Assembly (NCBI RefSeq): GCF_008704795.1
Contig: NZ_CP023690.1
Span: 930,001 to 994,000 of the forward strand
Source: Streptomyces spectabilis
GTDB lineage: Bacteria > Actinomycetota > Actinomycetes > Streptomycetales > Streptomycetaceae
DNA length: 64,000 bases
Direction of reading: 5' to 3'
A model generated the notes under the pieces. That model saw only the letters and a list, made by a program, of their open reading frames with translations. It did no database searches and had not been told where the DNA came from. How positions within the stretch are numbered: position 1 is the first letter of the stretch; every line of letters begins with the position of its first letter. Below, one piece after another: positions 33,737-43,687 of the stretch. A program made the translations under genes and the position numbers.

Positions 33737-34143
33737 GTGTACGTACGCCCCGTCCCCCGTGCCCGGCGTTTCCTACCCGTCGAGCAGCCGCCCTACACGC
33801 CTACTCACTGACGACCGTCCCGCAACACTGCGTCACGAAAGGGCCAACCGTCAAGCACCAATTTCCATGCCTCGTCGGCCATCACCTGTTCCGGCTGTCC
33901 GGAATTCACGGTGGCCCGATGACCCACTGGGTGCGAGCTGCGGGGACGGAGTCACGAGCCGGTCACCGCAGTGGCTCGAAATATACCTCAGCGCTCCCGG
34001 ACCCCCTCCGATGTCACATCGGGGGCGCGCGGAGCTTAAGGTGGCCCTCGCCCGCGCACCACCCCGCGCGGCGCCACCGGCAGGACCGGACACCACCCCG
34101 GCTGACCTGCACCACCGGCACGACGCGGAGAAGAGGCACCGTG
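33737..34143. other. Divergent intergenic region between PKS and thioesterase
   Basis: About 400 bp with no convincing gene on either strand. It separates the leftward megasynthase genes from the rightward thioesterase, so it should hold both promoters. A candidate leftward promoter lies at 33825-33854. A purine-rich RBS (GAGAAGAGG) lies just before the thioesterase start. GC content is lower than in the flanking coding DNA. Confidence 0.6.
33825..33854 (-). promoter_or_regulatory. Candidate promoter of the PKS genes
   Basis: On the minus strand TTGACG (33854-33849) is followed after 18 nt by CAGTGT (33830-33825), about 90 nt before the PKS ATG. The -35 matches the vegetative consensus well and the -10 only partly. 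No operator could be recognised. Read by eye. Confidence 0.3.
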
Positions 34144-34899
34144 ATGGCAGCGACCGGCAGCGCCTGGGTGCGGCGGTTCCATCCGGCACCGGAAGCGGGC
34201 GAGCGCGTGGTCTGCTTCCCGCACGCGGGCGGCTCGGCGACGTACTACTTCCCGTTCTCCGCCGCGCTCCGCGAAGCGGCGGACGTGCTGGCCGTGCAGT
34301 ACCCCGGGCGGCAGGACCGCCTCCAAGAACCGTGCATCACGGACATTTCAACCCTTGCCGATCAGCTCACCGATGAGCTGGCGCCCTTGGCGGACCGGCC
34401 GCTGACGTTCTTCGGGCACAGCATGGGCGCCACGGTCGCCTTCGAGGTCGCCCGGCGTCTGGAGGCACGCGGTGTCATCCTGCGCGGCCTGTTCGCCTCC
34501 GGGCGCCGGGCGCCGTCGCGGCAGCGCGAGGAGCACGTGCACCTGCGCGACGACCAGGGGCTCGTCGAGGAGCTGCGGCGGCTGAGCGGCACCGACTCGG
34601 AGCTGCTCGCCGACGAGGCGGTCCTGAGGATGGTCCTGCCCGCCATGCGCGGCGACTACCGCGCCATCGAGACCTACCGCTACCTGCCGGGGCCGCCCCT
34701 GAACTGCCCGGTCCTCGCGCTGACCGGCGACAGCGACCCCCTGGTCGAGGTCGCCGATGCCAGGGCCTGGGCGCAGCACACCGTGGCGCCGTTCCGCCTG
34801 CGCGTCTTCCCCGGCGGTCACTTCTTCCTCGGCGATCACACCGCGTCGGTCGTACGGGAGATCACCGACCACCTCGGCGCCACGACGCCGGGCCGCTGA
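34144..34899 (+). CDS. Type II thioesterase
   Basis: Alpha/beta hydrolase of 251 aa, the usual size for discrete thioesterases that clear stalled or mis-primed acyl groups from PKS/NRPS carrier proteins. The nucleophile elbow is G-H-S-M-G (about residue 95), with the acid in the L-T-G-D-S-D-P segment and the His in F-P-G-G-H-F-F near the C-terminus. The N-terminal F-P-H-A-G-G motif is typical of the family. An in-frame GTG directly before the ATG (34141) is an alternative start; the RBS GAGAAGAGG fits both. It is divergent from the megasynthase genes and a likely cluster member acting in the cytoplasm. Confidence 0.93.
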   Translation: MAATGSAWVRRFHPAPEAGERVVCFPHAGGSATYYFPFSAALREAADVLAVQYPGRQDRLQEPCITDISTLADQLTDELAPLADRPLTFFGHSMGATVAFEVARRLEARGVILRGLFASGRRAPSRQREEHVHLRDDQGLVEELRRLSGTDSELLADEAVLRMVLPAMRGDYRAIETYRYLPGPPLNCPVLALTGDSDPLVEVADARAWAQHTVAPFRLRVFPGGHFFLGDHTASVVREITDHLGATTPGR

Positions 34900-34961
34900 C
34901 TCCTTCCCCGTACGCGAGAGCAACGGACGGAACACGGCACAAGAAGCACGGCACGAGGAAC

Positions 34962-34967
34962 AAGGAG
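34962..34967 (+). promoter_or_regulatory. RBS suggesting a CTG start for the amidase
   Basis: AAGGAG lies 9 nt before an in-frame CTG at 34977. Reading from that CTG adds E-L-D-E-Y-A-S-F-D-A-V before the GTG at 35010, which resembles the usual N-terminus of this amidase group. No ATG, GTG or TTG occurs in frame between the end of the thioesterase and 35010. Confidence 0.4.
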
Positions 34968-35009
34968 CTGGGAGCGCTGGAGCTCGACGAGTACGCGTCC
35001 TTCGACGCG

Positions 35010-36392
35010 GTGGGGCTGCGTGAGCTGATCCGGACGCGCGAGGTGAGCGCGGCCGAGGTCGAGGCCTGCGCGCGGCGCGCCCTGGAGCAGGCGAACGGCG
35101 AGCTCAACGCGCTGACGCAGCCGCCGTTCGACCCGTCCCTCGCCCATGAGCCCGAGGGCCCCTTCGGCGGGGTGCCGTTCGTCATCAAGGACAGCGGGCC
35201 CTTCGCGCAGGGCGTGCCGTTCACCATCGGCAGCCGCGCCGTCCAGGGCGCGTACGCCCTGGTCGACCACGATCTGATGGGCCGGTTCCGCGCCGCGGGC
35301 CTGGTGGCGCTCGGGCAGAGCACCGCGCCGGAGTTCGGTCTCAACTTCGCCACCGAGTCGGTGCGCTACGGCCCGACCCGCAACCCCTGGAACCCCAAGC
35401 GCGGCGTGGGCGGGTCGAGCGGCGGCGCTGCCGCCCTGGTCGCGGCGGGCGCGGTGCCGTTGGCGCACGCGAACGACGCGGGCGGCTCCATCCGCGTCCC
35501 GGCCGCGTCGTGCGGCCTCGTCGGCCTCAAGCCGGGCCTGGGCCGCACGCCGTGCGGACCGATGAGCGGTGAAACCGCTTTCGGTCAGCTGGTGGAGTTC
35601 GCGGTCACGCGCACGGTGCGGGACACCGCCCACCTCCTGGACGCCGTCAGCGCGCCCGCCGTCGGCGACAAGTACCAGGCGCCGCCGCCCGCCCGGCCGT
35701 ACGCCGAAGCGATTCGGACCGACCCCGGGCGGCTGCGGATCGCCCTGACCACCCGGCCGTGGACGGGCGGCACCGTGGACCCCCAGGTCGCCGACGCGGC
35801 GGTCACCGCGGGCCAGGTCCTGGAGTGGATCGGCCACGCGGTCACCGAGGCGGGACCGGACGTAGACGGCGACGCCGTCGTGGAGGCCGCGATGCTGACG
35901 GTCGTCACCACCGGCGGCGCCGTCCTTCGCGGCACGCCCCGCCGGCCCGATCCCGCGACGCTGGAGGGGGTCTCCCGGCGCGTGCTCTCCGAGACCGAGG
36001 ACTTCACACTGCTCGACGTGATGTCCGCGACGGAGGCGCAGAACGGGGTGACGCGGTCGGTCGGCCGCTTCTTCCAGGAGCACGACCTGCTCCTGACGCC
36101 CACGCTCGGGCGCCTGCCCGCGCCGCACGGAACCCTCAAGTACGACCACGACGGGCACTCGGCCCGCTCGTGGCTGCGCCGCCTGTTCACGTACGGGCCC
36201 TTCACCGCCACGTTCAACGTGTCCGGCAACCCGGCGATCAGCCTGCCGCTCGGCCAGAGCCGTGAGGGCCTGCCCATCGGCGTGCAGCTGGTCGCCGCAC
36301 ACGGCCGCGAGGACCTGCTGCTCCAGGTCGCCGCCCAGCTGGAGCAGGCGGTCCCGTGGCGGGACCGCACCCCGCAGGTCTACGTCGGCTGA
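35010..36392 (+). CDS. Amidase (amidase signature family)
   Basis: Amidase-signature hydrolase, about 460 aa, expected to cleave a carboxamide in the cytoplasm with the Ser-cisSer-Lys triad. The Lys is in F-V-I-K-D-S near residue 60. The glycine/serine-rich signature is G-G-S-S-G-G near 135, followed by A-G-G-S-I-R-V-P-A with the nucleophilic Ser. The C-terminal N-P-A-I-S-L-P segment fits enzymes resembling 6-aminohexanoate-cyclic-dimer hydrolase. The first orthodox start is GTG 35010, but that trims conserved N-terminal residues; a CTG at 34977 with a good RBS may be the true start. It lies 110 nt after the thioesterase on the same strand, so it could be a tailoring or prodrug-cleaving enzyme of the cluster; that role is inferred. 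Confidence 0.88.
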   Translation: MGLRELIRTREVSAAEVEACARRALEQANGELNALTQPPFDPSLAHEPEGPFGGVPFVIKDSGPFAQGVPFTIGSRAVQGAYALVDHDLMGRFRAAGLVALGQSTAPEFGLNFATESVRYGPTRNPWNPKRGVGGSSGGAAALVAAGAVPLAHANDAGGSIRVPAASCGLVGLKPGLGRTPCGPMSGETAFGQLVEFAVTRTVRDTAHLLDAVSAPAVGDKYQAPPPARPYAEAIRTDPGRLRIALTTRPWTGGTVDPQVADAAVTAGQVLEWIGHAVTEAGPDVDGDAVVEAAMLTVVTTGGAVLRGTPRRPDPATLEGVSRRVLSETEDFTLLDVMSATEAQNGVTRSVGRFFQEHDLLLTPTLGRLPAPHGTLKYDHDGHSARSWLRRLFTYGPFTATFNVSGNPAISLPLGQSREGLPIGVQLVAAHGREDLLLQVAAQLEQAVPWRDRTPQVYVG

Positions 36393-36401
36393 ACGCCTCG
36401 T

Positions 36402-37670
36402 CTAGGGCACCCGCGCCTCGGGCTCGCCGCTCTCGATGCGCTGGAGCAGGGCCCGTACGGGGCCGACGGCGTCCTCGGCGGCAAGGCGGGCCGCCACCCG
36501 TCGCGCGCGCTCGCGGTGGACGGGGTCGTTCGTCGCCCGGATGAGGGCGTCGGTGAGGCGCTGGGTGGTCAGTCGGCGCAGGGGCAGCGGGTAGGGGGCC
36601 GTGCCCAGGGCGGTGAGGCGGCTCGCCCAGAACATCTCGTCGAACTGGATGGGCACGGGCACGGCGGGGACGCCCGCGCGCAGGCCCGCGGCGGTCGTGC
36701 CCGCGCCGCAGTGGTGCACGACGGCGGCGGTGCGCGGGAAGAGCAGGCTGTGCGGGACGTCGTCGATGGTGAGGACGTCGTCACCGGTGGCGGACAGGCC
36801 CGCCCAGCCGCGCTGGATGACGCCGCGCAGGCCCGCCGCCCGCAGCGCCTGGACGACCTGGCCGCAGAGGCGGTCCGGGTCGGGGACGGTGGCGCTGCCC
36901 AGGCCGACGTAGACCGGGGCGGGGCCCGCGGCGAGGAAGTCCTCCAACTCGGCGGGCAGCCGGTCCTGGACGTCGTGCGGCCACCAGTAGCCGACGACGT
37001 CGAGCCCCGGGCGCCAGTCGGCGGGGCGGGGTACGACCTGCGGGCTGAAGCCGTACAGGACCGGCCAGCCCTGCCGTTCGCGGGCGCGGCGCGCGGCCCC
37101 GACGCCGAGCGGCGGAAGGCGCAGCCGTCGGCGCGCCTCCGGGGCGGCCCGGGTGAAGATCTGCTCGATGAGGGCGGTGACGGCGTGCCCCGCGAGGCGG
37201 TTGCCCACCGGGCCGAGCGAGCGGACGGTGGCCAGCGGGGGCGCGAACGCGCGCGTGGCGTGCATGGGCTGGAGGTTGACGCCGACGCTCGGCAGCTTCA
37301 GGCCCTCGGCGACGGTGCAGCCCAGCGGGGCCACCACACCGCTCAGGACGAGTACGTCGCTGTCCCGCGCCACCTCGATGAGGCTGTCGGTGAACTGCCC
37401 GACGACGGCGCGGCCCATCGACATGGCCCGCAGCAGTTTGCCCACGCCGGTGCCGCTGCGGTGCAGGCCCTGGCCCCGCTCCGAGTGCAGTTCCGCGCGC
37501 GGGTCGACGGGGAGCGGGTGGAAGCGGATGCCGGAACCCCGTGTCAGGGGCTCGAACATGTCGTGCGTCAGCAAGGTGACGTCGTGCCCGGCCCGGACGA
37601 GGCCCGCGCCGAGGCCGGTGAAGGGGGCGACGTCGCCCCGGGAGCCCGCTGTCATCATCGCAACTCGCAC
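36402..37670 (-). CDS. GT1-family glycosyltransferase (macrolide/sterol type)
   Basis: NDP-sugar-dependent glycosyltransferase, 422 aa, GT-B fold. The N-terminus M-R-V-A-M-M-T-A-G-S-R-G-D-V-x-P matches the acceptor half of sterol- and macrolide-type enzymes. The donor-binding signature H-H-C-G-A-G-T-T near residue 330, followed by P-V-P-I-Q-F-D, is intact. The GTG at 37670 gives this family-typical N-terminus; its RBS is poor. It is tail to tail with the amidase, only 9 bp apart. It could decorate the cluster product, inactivate it in the host, or be unrelated. The acceptor and sugar cannot be told from sequence. Confidence 0.88.
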   Translation of the reverse strand: MRVAMMTAGSRGDVAPFTGLGAGLVRAGHDVTLLTHDMFEPLTRGSGIRFHPLPVDPRAELHSERGQGLHRSGTGVGKLLRAMSMGRAVVGQFTDSLIEVARDSDVLVLSGVVAPLGCTVAEGLKLPSVGVNLQPMHATRAFAPPLATVRSLGPVGNRLAGHAVTALIEQIFTRAAPEARRRLRLPPLGVGAARRARERQGWPVLYGFSPQVVPRPADWRPGLDVVGYWWPHDVQDRLPAELEDFLAAGPAPVYVGLGSATVPDPDRLCGQVVQALRAAGLRGVIQRGWAGLSATGDDVLTIDDVPHSLLFPRTAAVVHHCGAGTTAAGLRAGVPAVPVPIQFDEMFWASRLTALGTAPYPLPLRRLTTQRLTDALIRATNDPVHRERARRVAARLAAEDAVGPVRALLQRIESGEPEARVP

Positions 37671-37759
37671 GGCGGCCAGTATGGGCGCACGACGAGCCGT
37701 CGCGAGCCGGAACGCGCGGAGAACGACGCGATCGTGCCGGTGCGGCGCGTGCCCGCCGG

Positions 37760-37793
37760 GCCGCCGGTCCCCGGCGCGGCGGGGCCCGGCGGC
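37760..37793 (-). terminator. Hairpin terminator after the chitinase gene
   Basis: Arms GCCGCCGG (37760-37767) and CCGGCGGC (37786-37793) enclose a second stem CCCCG/CGGGG. The hairpin starts about a dozen bases after the chitinase stop. There is no U-tract, as is common in Streptomyces. Confidence 0.5.
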
Positions 37794-37804
37794 TCGGAAG
37801 GGTG

Positions 37805-38773
37805 TCAGCAGCTCAGGTTGTCTCCCGGCGTGGTGCCGAGGATCTGGACGAACTGCTGGTAGCGGTTGATGCGGCTCTGCACTTGGGCCGGATTGCCGCC
37901 GTTGCACTCCAGGGTGCCGTTGATGCTGCGGATGGTCTCGCCGAAGCCGTGGCCGTCGACGATGGCCTGGTGGCCCGTCACCGTGCCCGGGCCCTTCTGG
38001 GTGTTCCAGTACCACAGGCCGGTCTGCCAGGCGACGGACGGATCGCGCTCGACCAGCCAGGGGTTGTTCAGGAGGTCGAGGCCGAGGGCCTCGCCGGCGG
38101 CCTTGTAGTTGAAGTTCCAGCTGAGCTGGATGGGGCCGCGACCGTAGTACGCGTCGTTGCCCGCGGGGCAGCCGTAGGGCTGGGTCTTGTCGCAGTAGTG
38201 CGGGTAGTTCGCCTGGTTCTGCTCGACGACGTGGACGAGCCCGCCGGTCTCGTGGCTGACGTTGGCGAGGAAGGCCGCGGCCTCCCGCTTGCGCACCGTG
38301 TCACTGCCGGTCCTGGTGAACTCGGGGTAGGCCTTCAGCGCGTCGACCAGGCCCTGATAGGTGTAGAAGGGCTTCCTGTTCGGGAACATCTGGTCGAACT
38401 GGGCCTGGCTCACGATGAAGCCGCCCGGGTCGGGGCTCCCGCCGCCGGTGCCGCACTCCCCCTTGTCCACCCAGACTCCCCACTCGCCGGTGGTGCCCGG
38501 GGTCTCGCCCCGGGTCCACCACTTGGCCTGCCAGTTGCGCTTGCCGTGCGACGCGGTGGAGCCGTTGGTGTAGACCGACCCGGAGTCCCAGGCGGTGGCG
38601 CAGGCGGGGGCCACGGCCGGGGCGTCGGCCGCGGCCGCGGCCGACGTGGGCAGCAGGGTGGCCAGGAGGGCCGCGACGCCGGTGGCCGCCGAGGCCGCGA
38701 GCAACGGCCGCAGCCGCCGCGCGCGTGCACGGAACCGGGCGGTGACGCCACTTCTTGGCTTGCGCTCGTTCAA
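37805..38773 (-). CDS. Secreted GH19 chitinase with chitin-binding domain
   Basis: Endochitinase hydrolysing chitin outside the cell, about 322 aa. It has a basic N-terminus and long hydrophobic Ala-rich signal segment ending near A-A-A-A-D-A. A short carbohydrate-binding module of CBM5/12 type follows (W-x-A-K-W-W-T-x-G-x-x-P), then the GH19 catalytic domain. The catalytic Glu is in F-L-A-N-V-S-H-E-T-G-G, and the substrate-cleft motif Y-Y-G-R-G-P-I-Q-L-S-W is intact. The TTG start at 38773 is chosen because GAGGAG lies 8 nt upstream; a GTG at 38782 overlaps that RBS. Two DasR-like sites upstream indicate control by the N-acetylglucosamine regulator DasR. Unlikely to belong to the PKS cluster. 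Confidence 0.93.
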   Translation of the reverse strand: MNERKPRSGVTARFRARARRLRPLLAASAATGVAALLATLLPTSAAAAADAPAVAPACATAWDSGSVYTNGSTASHGKRNWQAKWWTRGETPGTTGEWGVWVDKGECGTGGGSPDPGGFIVSQAQFDQMFPNRKPFYTYQGLVDALKAYPEFTRTGSDTVRKREAAAFLANVSHETGGLVHVVEQNQANYPHYCDKTQPYGCPAGNDAYYGRGPIQLSWNFNYKAAGEALGLDLLNNPWLVERDPSVAWQTGLWYWNTQKGPGTVTGHQAIVDGHGFGETIRSINGTLECNGGNPAQVQSRINRYQQFVQILGTTPGDNLSC

Positions 38774-38844
38774 TCTCTTCACTCCTCGATGCGGCAGCGA
38801 GCCACGCTGGGGGGCCGAGATGGACTGGGGCGCAGTCAACCCGC

Positions 38845-38860
38845 CTTGGTCTATACCAGT
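38845..38860. promoter_or_regulatory. DasR-responsive element (dre), site 1
   Basis: CTTGGTCTATACCAGT matches the known dre consensus ACTGGTCTAGACCAGT at 13 of 16 positions. It lies about 70 bp upstream of the chitinase start, where dre sites occur in other Streptomyces chitinase promoters. DasR represses there and is released by aminosugar phosphates. Confidence 0.75.
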
Positions 38861-38876
38861 CAAGGTGTAGACCAGT
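38861..38876. promoter_or_regulatory. DasR-responsive element (dre), site 2
   Basis: CAAGGTGTAGACCAGT directly abuts site 1 and matches the consensus at 12 of 16 positions, with a perfect TAGACCAGT right half. The two sites form a 16-bp direct repeat, the arrangement described for chitinase promoters in the genus. Confidence 0.65.
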
Positions 38877-38917
38877 GGGAAATTCTTGAACTCCCCTGGG
38901 GAATCCGTTGGTTCGCG

Positions 38918-38950
38918 GTGGATCAGCTGTGGATCAGCTGTGGCTCAGCT
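38918..38950. repeat. Three tandem 11-bp repeats at the end of dhbB
   Basis: GTGGATCAGCT occurs twice exactly and a third time as GTGGCTCAGCT. The third copy covers the dhbB stop codon. No function is known; it may be slippage-derived. Confidence 0.7.
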
Positions 38951-39577
38951 CCCCTTCAGCACCTCGTCCGTGGTCGTGACCACGGCGCAGCGGCCCGCGG
39001 CCCAGCGCAGGGCCATGGCGTGGTCGTCGGCGGAGAAGTCGGCCACGGCGTCGGCCACCACGAAGGCCTGGATGTCGCGCATCCAGGCGTCGCACGCCGT
39101 CATCAGGACGCCGATGTGGGCGTAGACGCCGGTGATCACCAGCTGGTCCCGGCCCTGCGCACGGAGGTCCTCCTCCAGGGACGTACGGACGAACCCGCTG
39201 TACTTCCACTTCCTGAGGACCTGGTCGCCGGGGCCCGGCGCGACGGGTCCCGCGATGGCAGCGGCCTGCGCGTCGGCCGGCAGGCCCGCACCCCAGAAGT
39301 CCTGCTGGAGGCCGCGTTCGGCGGGGGTCTGGCCGCCGGGCTGGGCGGTGTAGACCACGGGGATGCCGAGGGCGGCCGCGCGCTCCTTCAAGGCGCTGAC
39401 GTTGCGCAGCAGTTCGGGGACCGGCGCCGCCTCGGCGTCGTACGCGGACAGGAAGTAGTTCTGCAGGTCGTGCACGAGGAGCACGGCGCGGGCCGGGTCG
39501 ACCTTCCAGTCGACGCGGTTCGCGGGCAGGTCCGCGGCGACGGGCATGGGATAGGGGGTGATGGTGGGCAGAGCCAT
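38945..39577 (-). CDS. dhbB: Isochorismatase (2,3-dihydro-2,3-dihydroxybenzoate synthase)
   Basis: Hydrolyses isochorismate to 2,3-dihydro-2,3-dihydroxybenzoate and pyruvate. The 210-aa protein covers only the isochorismatase domain: the N-terminus P-x-I-x-P-Y-P-M-P, catalytic Asp in [10 protein letters not shown], Lys in R-K-W-K-Y-S-G-F, and [12 protein letters not shown] are as in EntB/DhbB. The C-terminal aryl carrier domain of EntB and DhbB (about 285-310 aa) is absent, so a free-standing carrier protein is needed for siderophore assembly. Last gene of the dhb operon, 53 bp after dhbE. Confidence 0.93.
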   Translation of the reverse strand: MALPTITPYPMPVAADLPANRVDWKVDPARAVLLVHDLQNYFLSAYDAEAAPVPELLRNVSALKERAAALGIPVVYTAQPGGQTPAERGLQQDFWGAGLPADAQAAAIAGPVAPGPGDQVLRKWKYSGFVRTSLEEDLRAQGRDQLVITGVYAHIGVLMTACDAWMRDIQAFVVADAVADFSADDHAMALRWAAGRCAVVTTTDEVLKGS

Positions 39578-39630
39578 GGTGCGGTGTGTTCCGTCCGGGT
39601 GGGGTGCGGTGGGGTGAGGTGGGGCCGGTG

Positions 39631-41285
<1,655 letters not shown>

Positions 41286-41289
<4 letters not shown>

Positions 41290-42548
41290 AGCTCGGCCCC
41301 CACGGCGGCGAGGAACGTACGGAACTTCGCGGCGGTCTCCGCGGTCTCGGCCTCCGGCTCGGACGCGGCGACGACGCCCGCGCCCGCGTACAGGCGCAGG
41401 GAGTTCCGCTCCGCCTCGGCGCAGCGGATGGTGACGACCCACTCGCCGTCGCCGGAGGCGTCGCCCCAGCCGACCATGCCGGTGAAGAAGCCGCGGTCGA
41501 AGGGTTCGCTCTCGCGGATGACCTCGCGGGCGGTGGCGGTCGGTGTGCCGCACACGGCCGGGGTGGGGTGCAGGGCGCAGGCGAGTTCGAGCGCGGAGGT
41601 CCCCGGCCTTGCGAGGGTGCCGGTGACGGTGGTCGACAGGTGCCACATGGCGGCGGTGCGGATCAGGGTGGGCGTGGCGGGGACGGTCATGTCCGCGCAG
41701 TACGGGGCGAGTGCCTGGTGGACGGCGTCGACGACGACGGCGTGCTCGTGCAGGTCCTTCGACGACCGCAGCAGGGCCGCCGCGCGGCGCACGTCCTCCG
41801 CCAGGTCGTCGCTGCGCGGGATGGATCCGGCGAGCGGGTTGGCGACGACCTGCCGGCCGCGCCGCGACACCAGGAGTTCGGGGCTGGCGCCGATGAGGGT
41901 GCGCTCCGCCCCCGTGGGCAGCGCGAAGGTGTAGCCGGTGGGGTCGCGGCGGGCCAGGCGCTGGAGCATGGCGGCGACGTCGACGGGCTCCGCGCTGTCG
42001 GGGGTGTCGAGTTCGAGGGTGCGGGCGAGCACCACCTTGCTGAACTCGCCCCGCCACATGCGGTCGACGGCGGCGGCGACGGCCGCGCCGTAGTGCTCGG
42101 GCGCGGGCACCTGGCGGATGCGCCAGTCGGCGGCGGCCGGTGCCTGGGCGGGCAGGGCGATGAGCGGGTCGGCGGTCAGCGGCGGCGCGGCGTGCAGGGC
42201 GACGGGCACGGCGAGCGCCGCCGGGGCGCCTTGGTCGAAGGGCACCGCGCCGATGACGACCGGCGTCTCGACGCCCGCGTCCTGGGCGGCGGCGAGGGTG
42301 TGCGCGACGCGCGCGGCCAACGGTCTTTCGTCGTGCGGCACTTCGCTGTGGACGCCCTGTCCGAGCAGCGTCCGGGTGGGGGTGCCCAGGAAGCGGGCGC
42401 CGGGGGCGTAGTCGGCGAGGAGCGCGGTGGCGGCTCCCACGGCGGGGTGGCCCTGCTCGGCTTCCACCGTCCGGCGGGCCGGGTCCATGCCCCTGGTGGG
42501 GGCGGCCGGGGCCGGGACGTGTGTGGCGACATCGGGTGCCGTCGACAC
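41286..42548 (-). CDS. dhbC: Isochorismate synthase
   Basis: Converts chorismate to isochorismate, the committed step to 2,3-dihydroxybenzoate. About 420 aa, as for EntC/DhbC. Chorismate-binding signatures are intact: N-P-L-A-G-S-I-P-R, the S-S-K-D-L-H-E-H segment, [10 protein letters not shown] and the Mg-binding end R-L-Y-A-G-A-G-V-V. The GTG at 42548 is preferred because GGAG lies 6 nt before it; an upstream GTG at 42569 would add seven residues. About 140 bp of pyrimidine-rich (minus strand) spacer separates it from dhbA, but no promoter was recognised there. Confidence 0.93.
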
Positions 42549-42686
42549 GAGGGTCTCCGTTTCTCTCACGGTCCGTGGGCGTGCGGGCGTACGGACACGG
42601 TGGGCGTGGGTGTGCTGTTGACGAAGAAAAGGAAGAAGGAGGAGGAGGAAGGGGCGGTGCGGTGGGGACGGTGTGGCGGCGGCGCG

Positions 42687-43511
42687 TCAGCGGAGCGTGG
42701 CGCCGCCGTCGACGTAGAGCTCCTGCATGGTGATGTGGCGCGCGCGGTCGGAGGCGAGGAAGACCACGGCGTCCGCGATGTCCCGGGGTTCCGCGATGCG
42801 GCCGAGCGGGATGCCGGTGCGGTAGGTGGCGGGGTCGCCGTCGATGACCCGCCGCGGTGCGGCCTCGTCGGCCCACAGGGCCCGTTGCATGGCGGTGTCG
42901 GTGGAGCCGGGGGCGACGACGTTGCACCGCACGCCGCTGCGGGCGAGCTCCAGGCCGAGGCACTTGGTGTACATGGCGGCCGCGGCCTTCGACGCGGCGT
43001 AGGCGGCCATGCCGGTGCGGGGCACCCCTGCGGCGTTGGAGCCGACGGTGACGACGCTGCCCCGGCCGCGCGCGGCCATGCGGGGCGTGACGGCGCGTGC
43101 GGTGTGCAGGACGCCGCTGGTGTTCACGGCGAAGGTGTCCGCCCAGTCGGCGTCGGTGAGTTCGGCCGCGGGCCCCGGGCGGAGGATTCCGGCGACGTTC
43201 ACGAGGATGTCGAGCGGGCCGTGCGCGCGCTCGGCCTCGGCCACCACGGCCTCGACGGACGCGGCGTCGGTGACGTCCATGACCTCGGCGGTGATGGTGC
43301 CCCCCGCGCCCTCGCCCCACCGGGCCGGGTCCGCGGCCCAGTCGGCGGCCAGCGCCTTGACGCCTTCGGCGGTGCGGTCGGTGGCCAGCACCCGGGCGCC
43401 CTCGGCGGCGAGCGCCTGGGCGACCGCCGCTCCGATGCCCTGGCCCGCCCCGGTGACCAGGGCGGTTCTGTCGGCTAGCGCGGCGCGGGCGCCGGGTATG
43501 TGGTCAGGCAT
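42687..43511 (-). CDS. dhbA: 2,3-dihydro-2,3-dihydroxybenzoate dehydrogenase
   Basis: NAD-dependent short-chain dehydrogenase that oxidises the dihydrodiol to 2,3-dihydroxybenzoate. 274 aa, somewhat longer than EntA (about 250) because of N-terminal and internal insertions. The dinucleotide motif is T-G-A-G-Q-G-I-G, the catalytic Ser is in V-G-S-N-A-A-G, and Tyr/Lys are in Y-A-A-S-K-A-A. The C-terminal end [14 protein letters not shown] matches EntA. The ATG is preceded by GGGGGGAG. First gene of the operon, directly behind the iron-box promoter. Confidence 0.93.
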   Translation of the reverse strand: MPDHIPGARAALADRTALVTGAGQGIGAAVAQALAAEGARVLATDRTAEGVKALAADWAADPARWGEGAGGTITAEVMDVTDAASVEAVVAEAERAHGPLDILVNVAGILRPGPAAELTDADWADTFAVNTSGVLHTARAVTPRMAARGRGSVVTVGSNAAGVPRTGMAAYAASKAAAAMYTKCLGLELARSGVRCNVVAPGSTDTAMQRALWADEAAPRRVIDGDPATYRTGIPLGRIAEPRDIADAVVFLASDRARHITMQELYVDGGATLR

Positions 43512-43532
43512 GGGCGACTCCCCCCGTATCGG

Positions 43533-43551
43533 TTAGGTAAGCCTAACCTAA
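43533..43551. promoter_or_regulatory. Iron box (DmdR1/IdeR-type operator) 1
   Basis: TTAGGTAAGCCTAACCTAA matches the palindromic iron box TTAGGTTAGGCTAACCTAA at 17 of 19 positions. It covers the probable -10 of dhbA, so Fe-loaded DmdR/IdeR would block transcription in iron-replete cells. Confidence 0.88.
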
Positions 43552-43573
43552 TACAGCCGTAGTGATCACCCAA
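43545..43573 (-). promoter_or_regulatory. Promoter of the dhb operon
   Basis: Minus strand: TTGGGT (43573-43568), a 17-nt spacer, then TAGGTT (43550-43545). The -10 lies inside iron box 1, and the dhbA start codon is about 34 nt downstream. Spacing and overlap support a DmdR-repressed vegetative promoter. Confidence 0.5.
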
Positions 43574-43597
43574 GCTCCCTCGTGACCGAGGGCAATA

Positions 43598-43616
43598 TTT
43601 GGTTAGGCTAACCTCA
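43598..43616. promoter_or_regulatory. Iron box (DmdR1/IdeR-type operator) 2
   Basis: TTTGGTTAGGCTAACCTCA matches the iron box consensus at 17 of 19 positions, with a perfect GGTTAGGCTAACC core. It lies 25 bp upstream of the dhb -35 and could add to repression or serve a rightward transcript. Confidence 0.82.
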
Positions 43617-43687
43617 CTACCGCTTGACGCGATAGGCGGGCACGCCGAAAAGTCTCCGCCGAAAGGCCCACGCGCCGAGGGAAGTTC

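Noticed and set aside
38892..38904. CCCCTGGGGAAT shared between 38893 and about 60971
   Set aside because: One copy lies inside the SDR coding end and the other is non-coding. There is no wider similarity, so chance in GC-rich DNA is enough.
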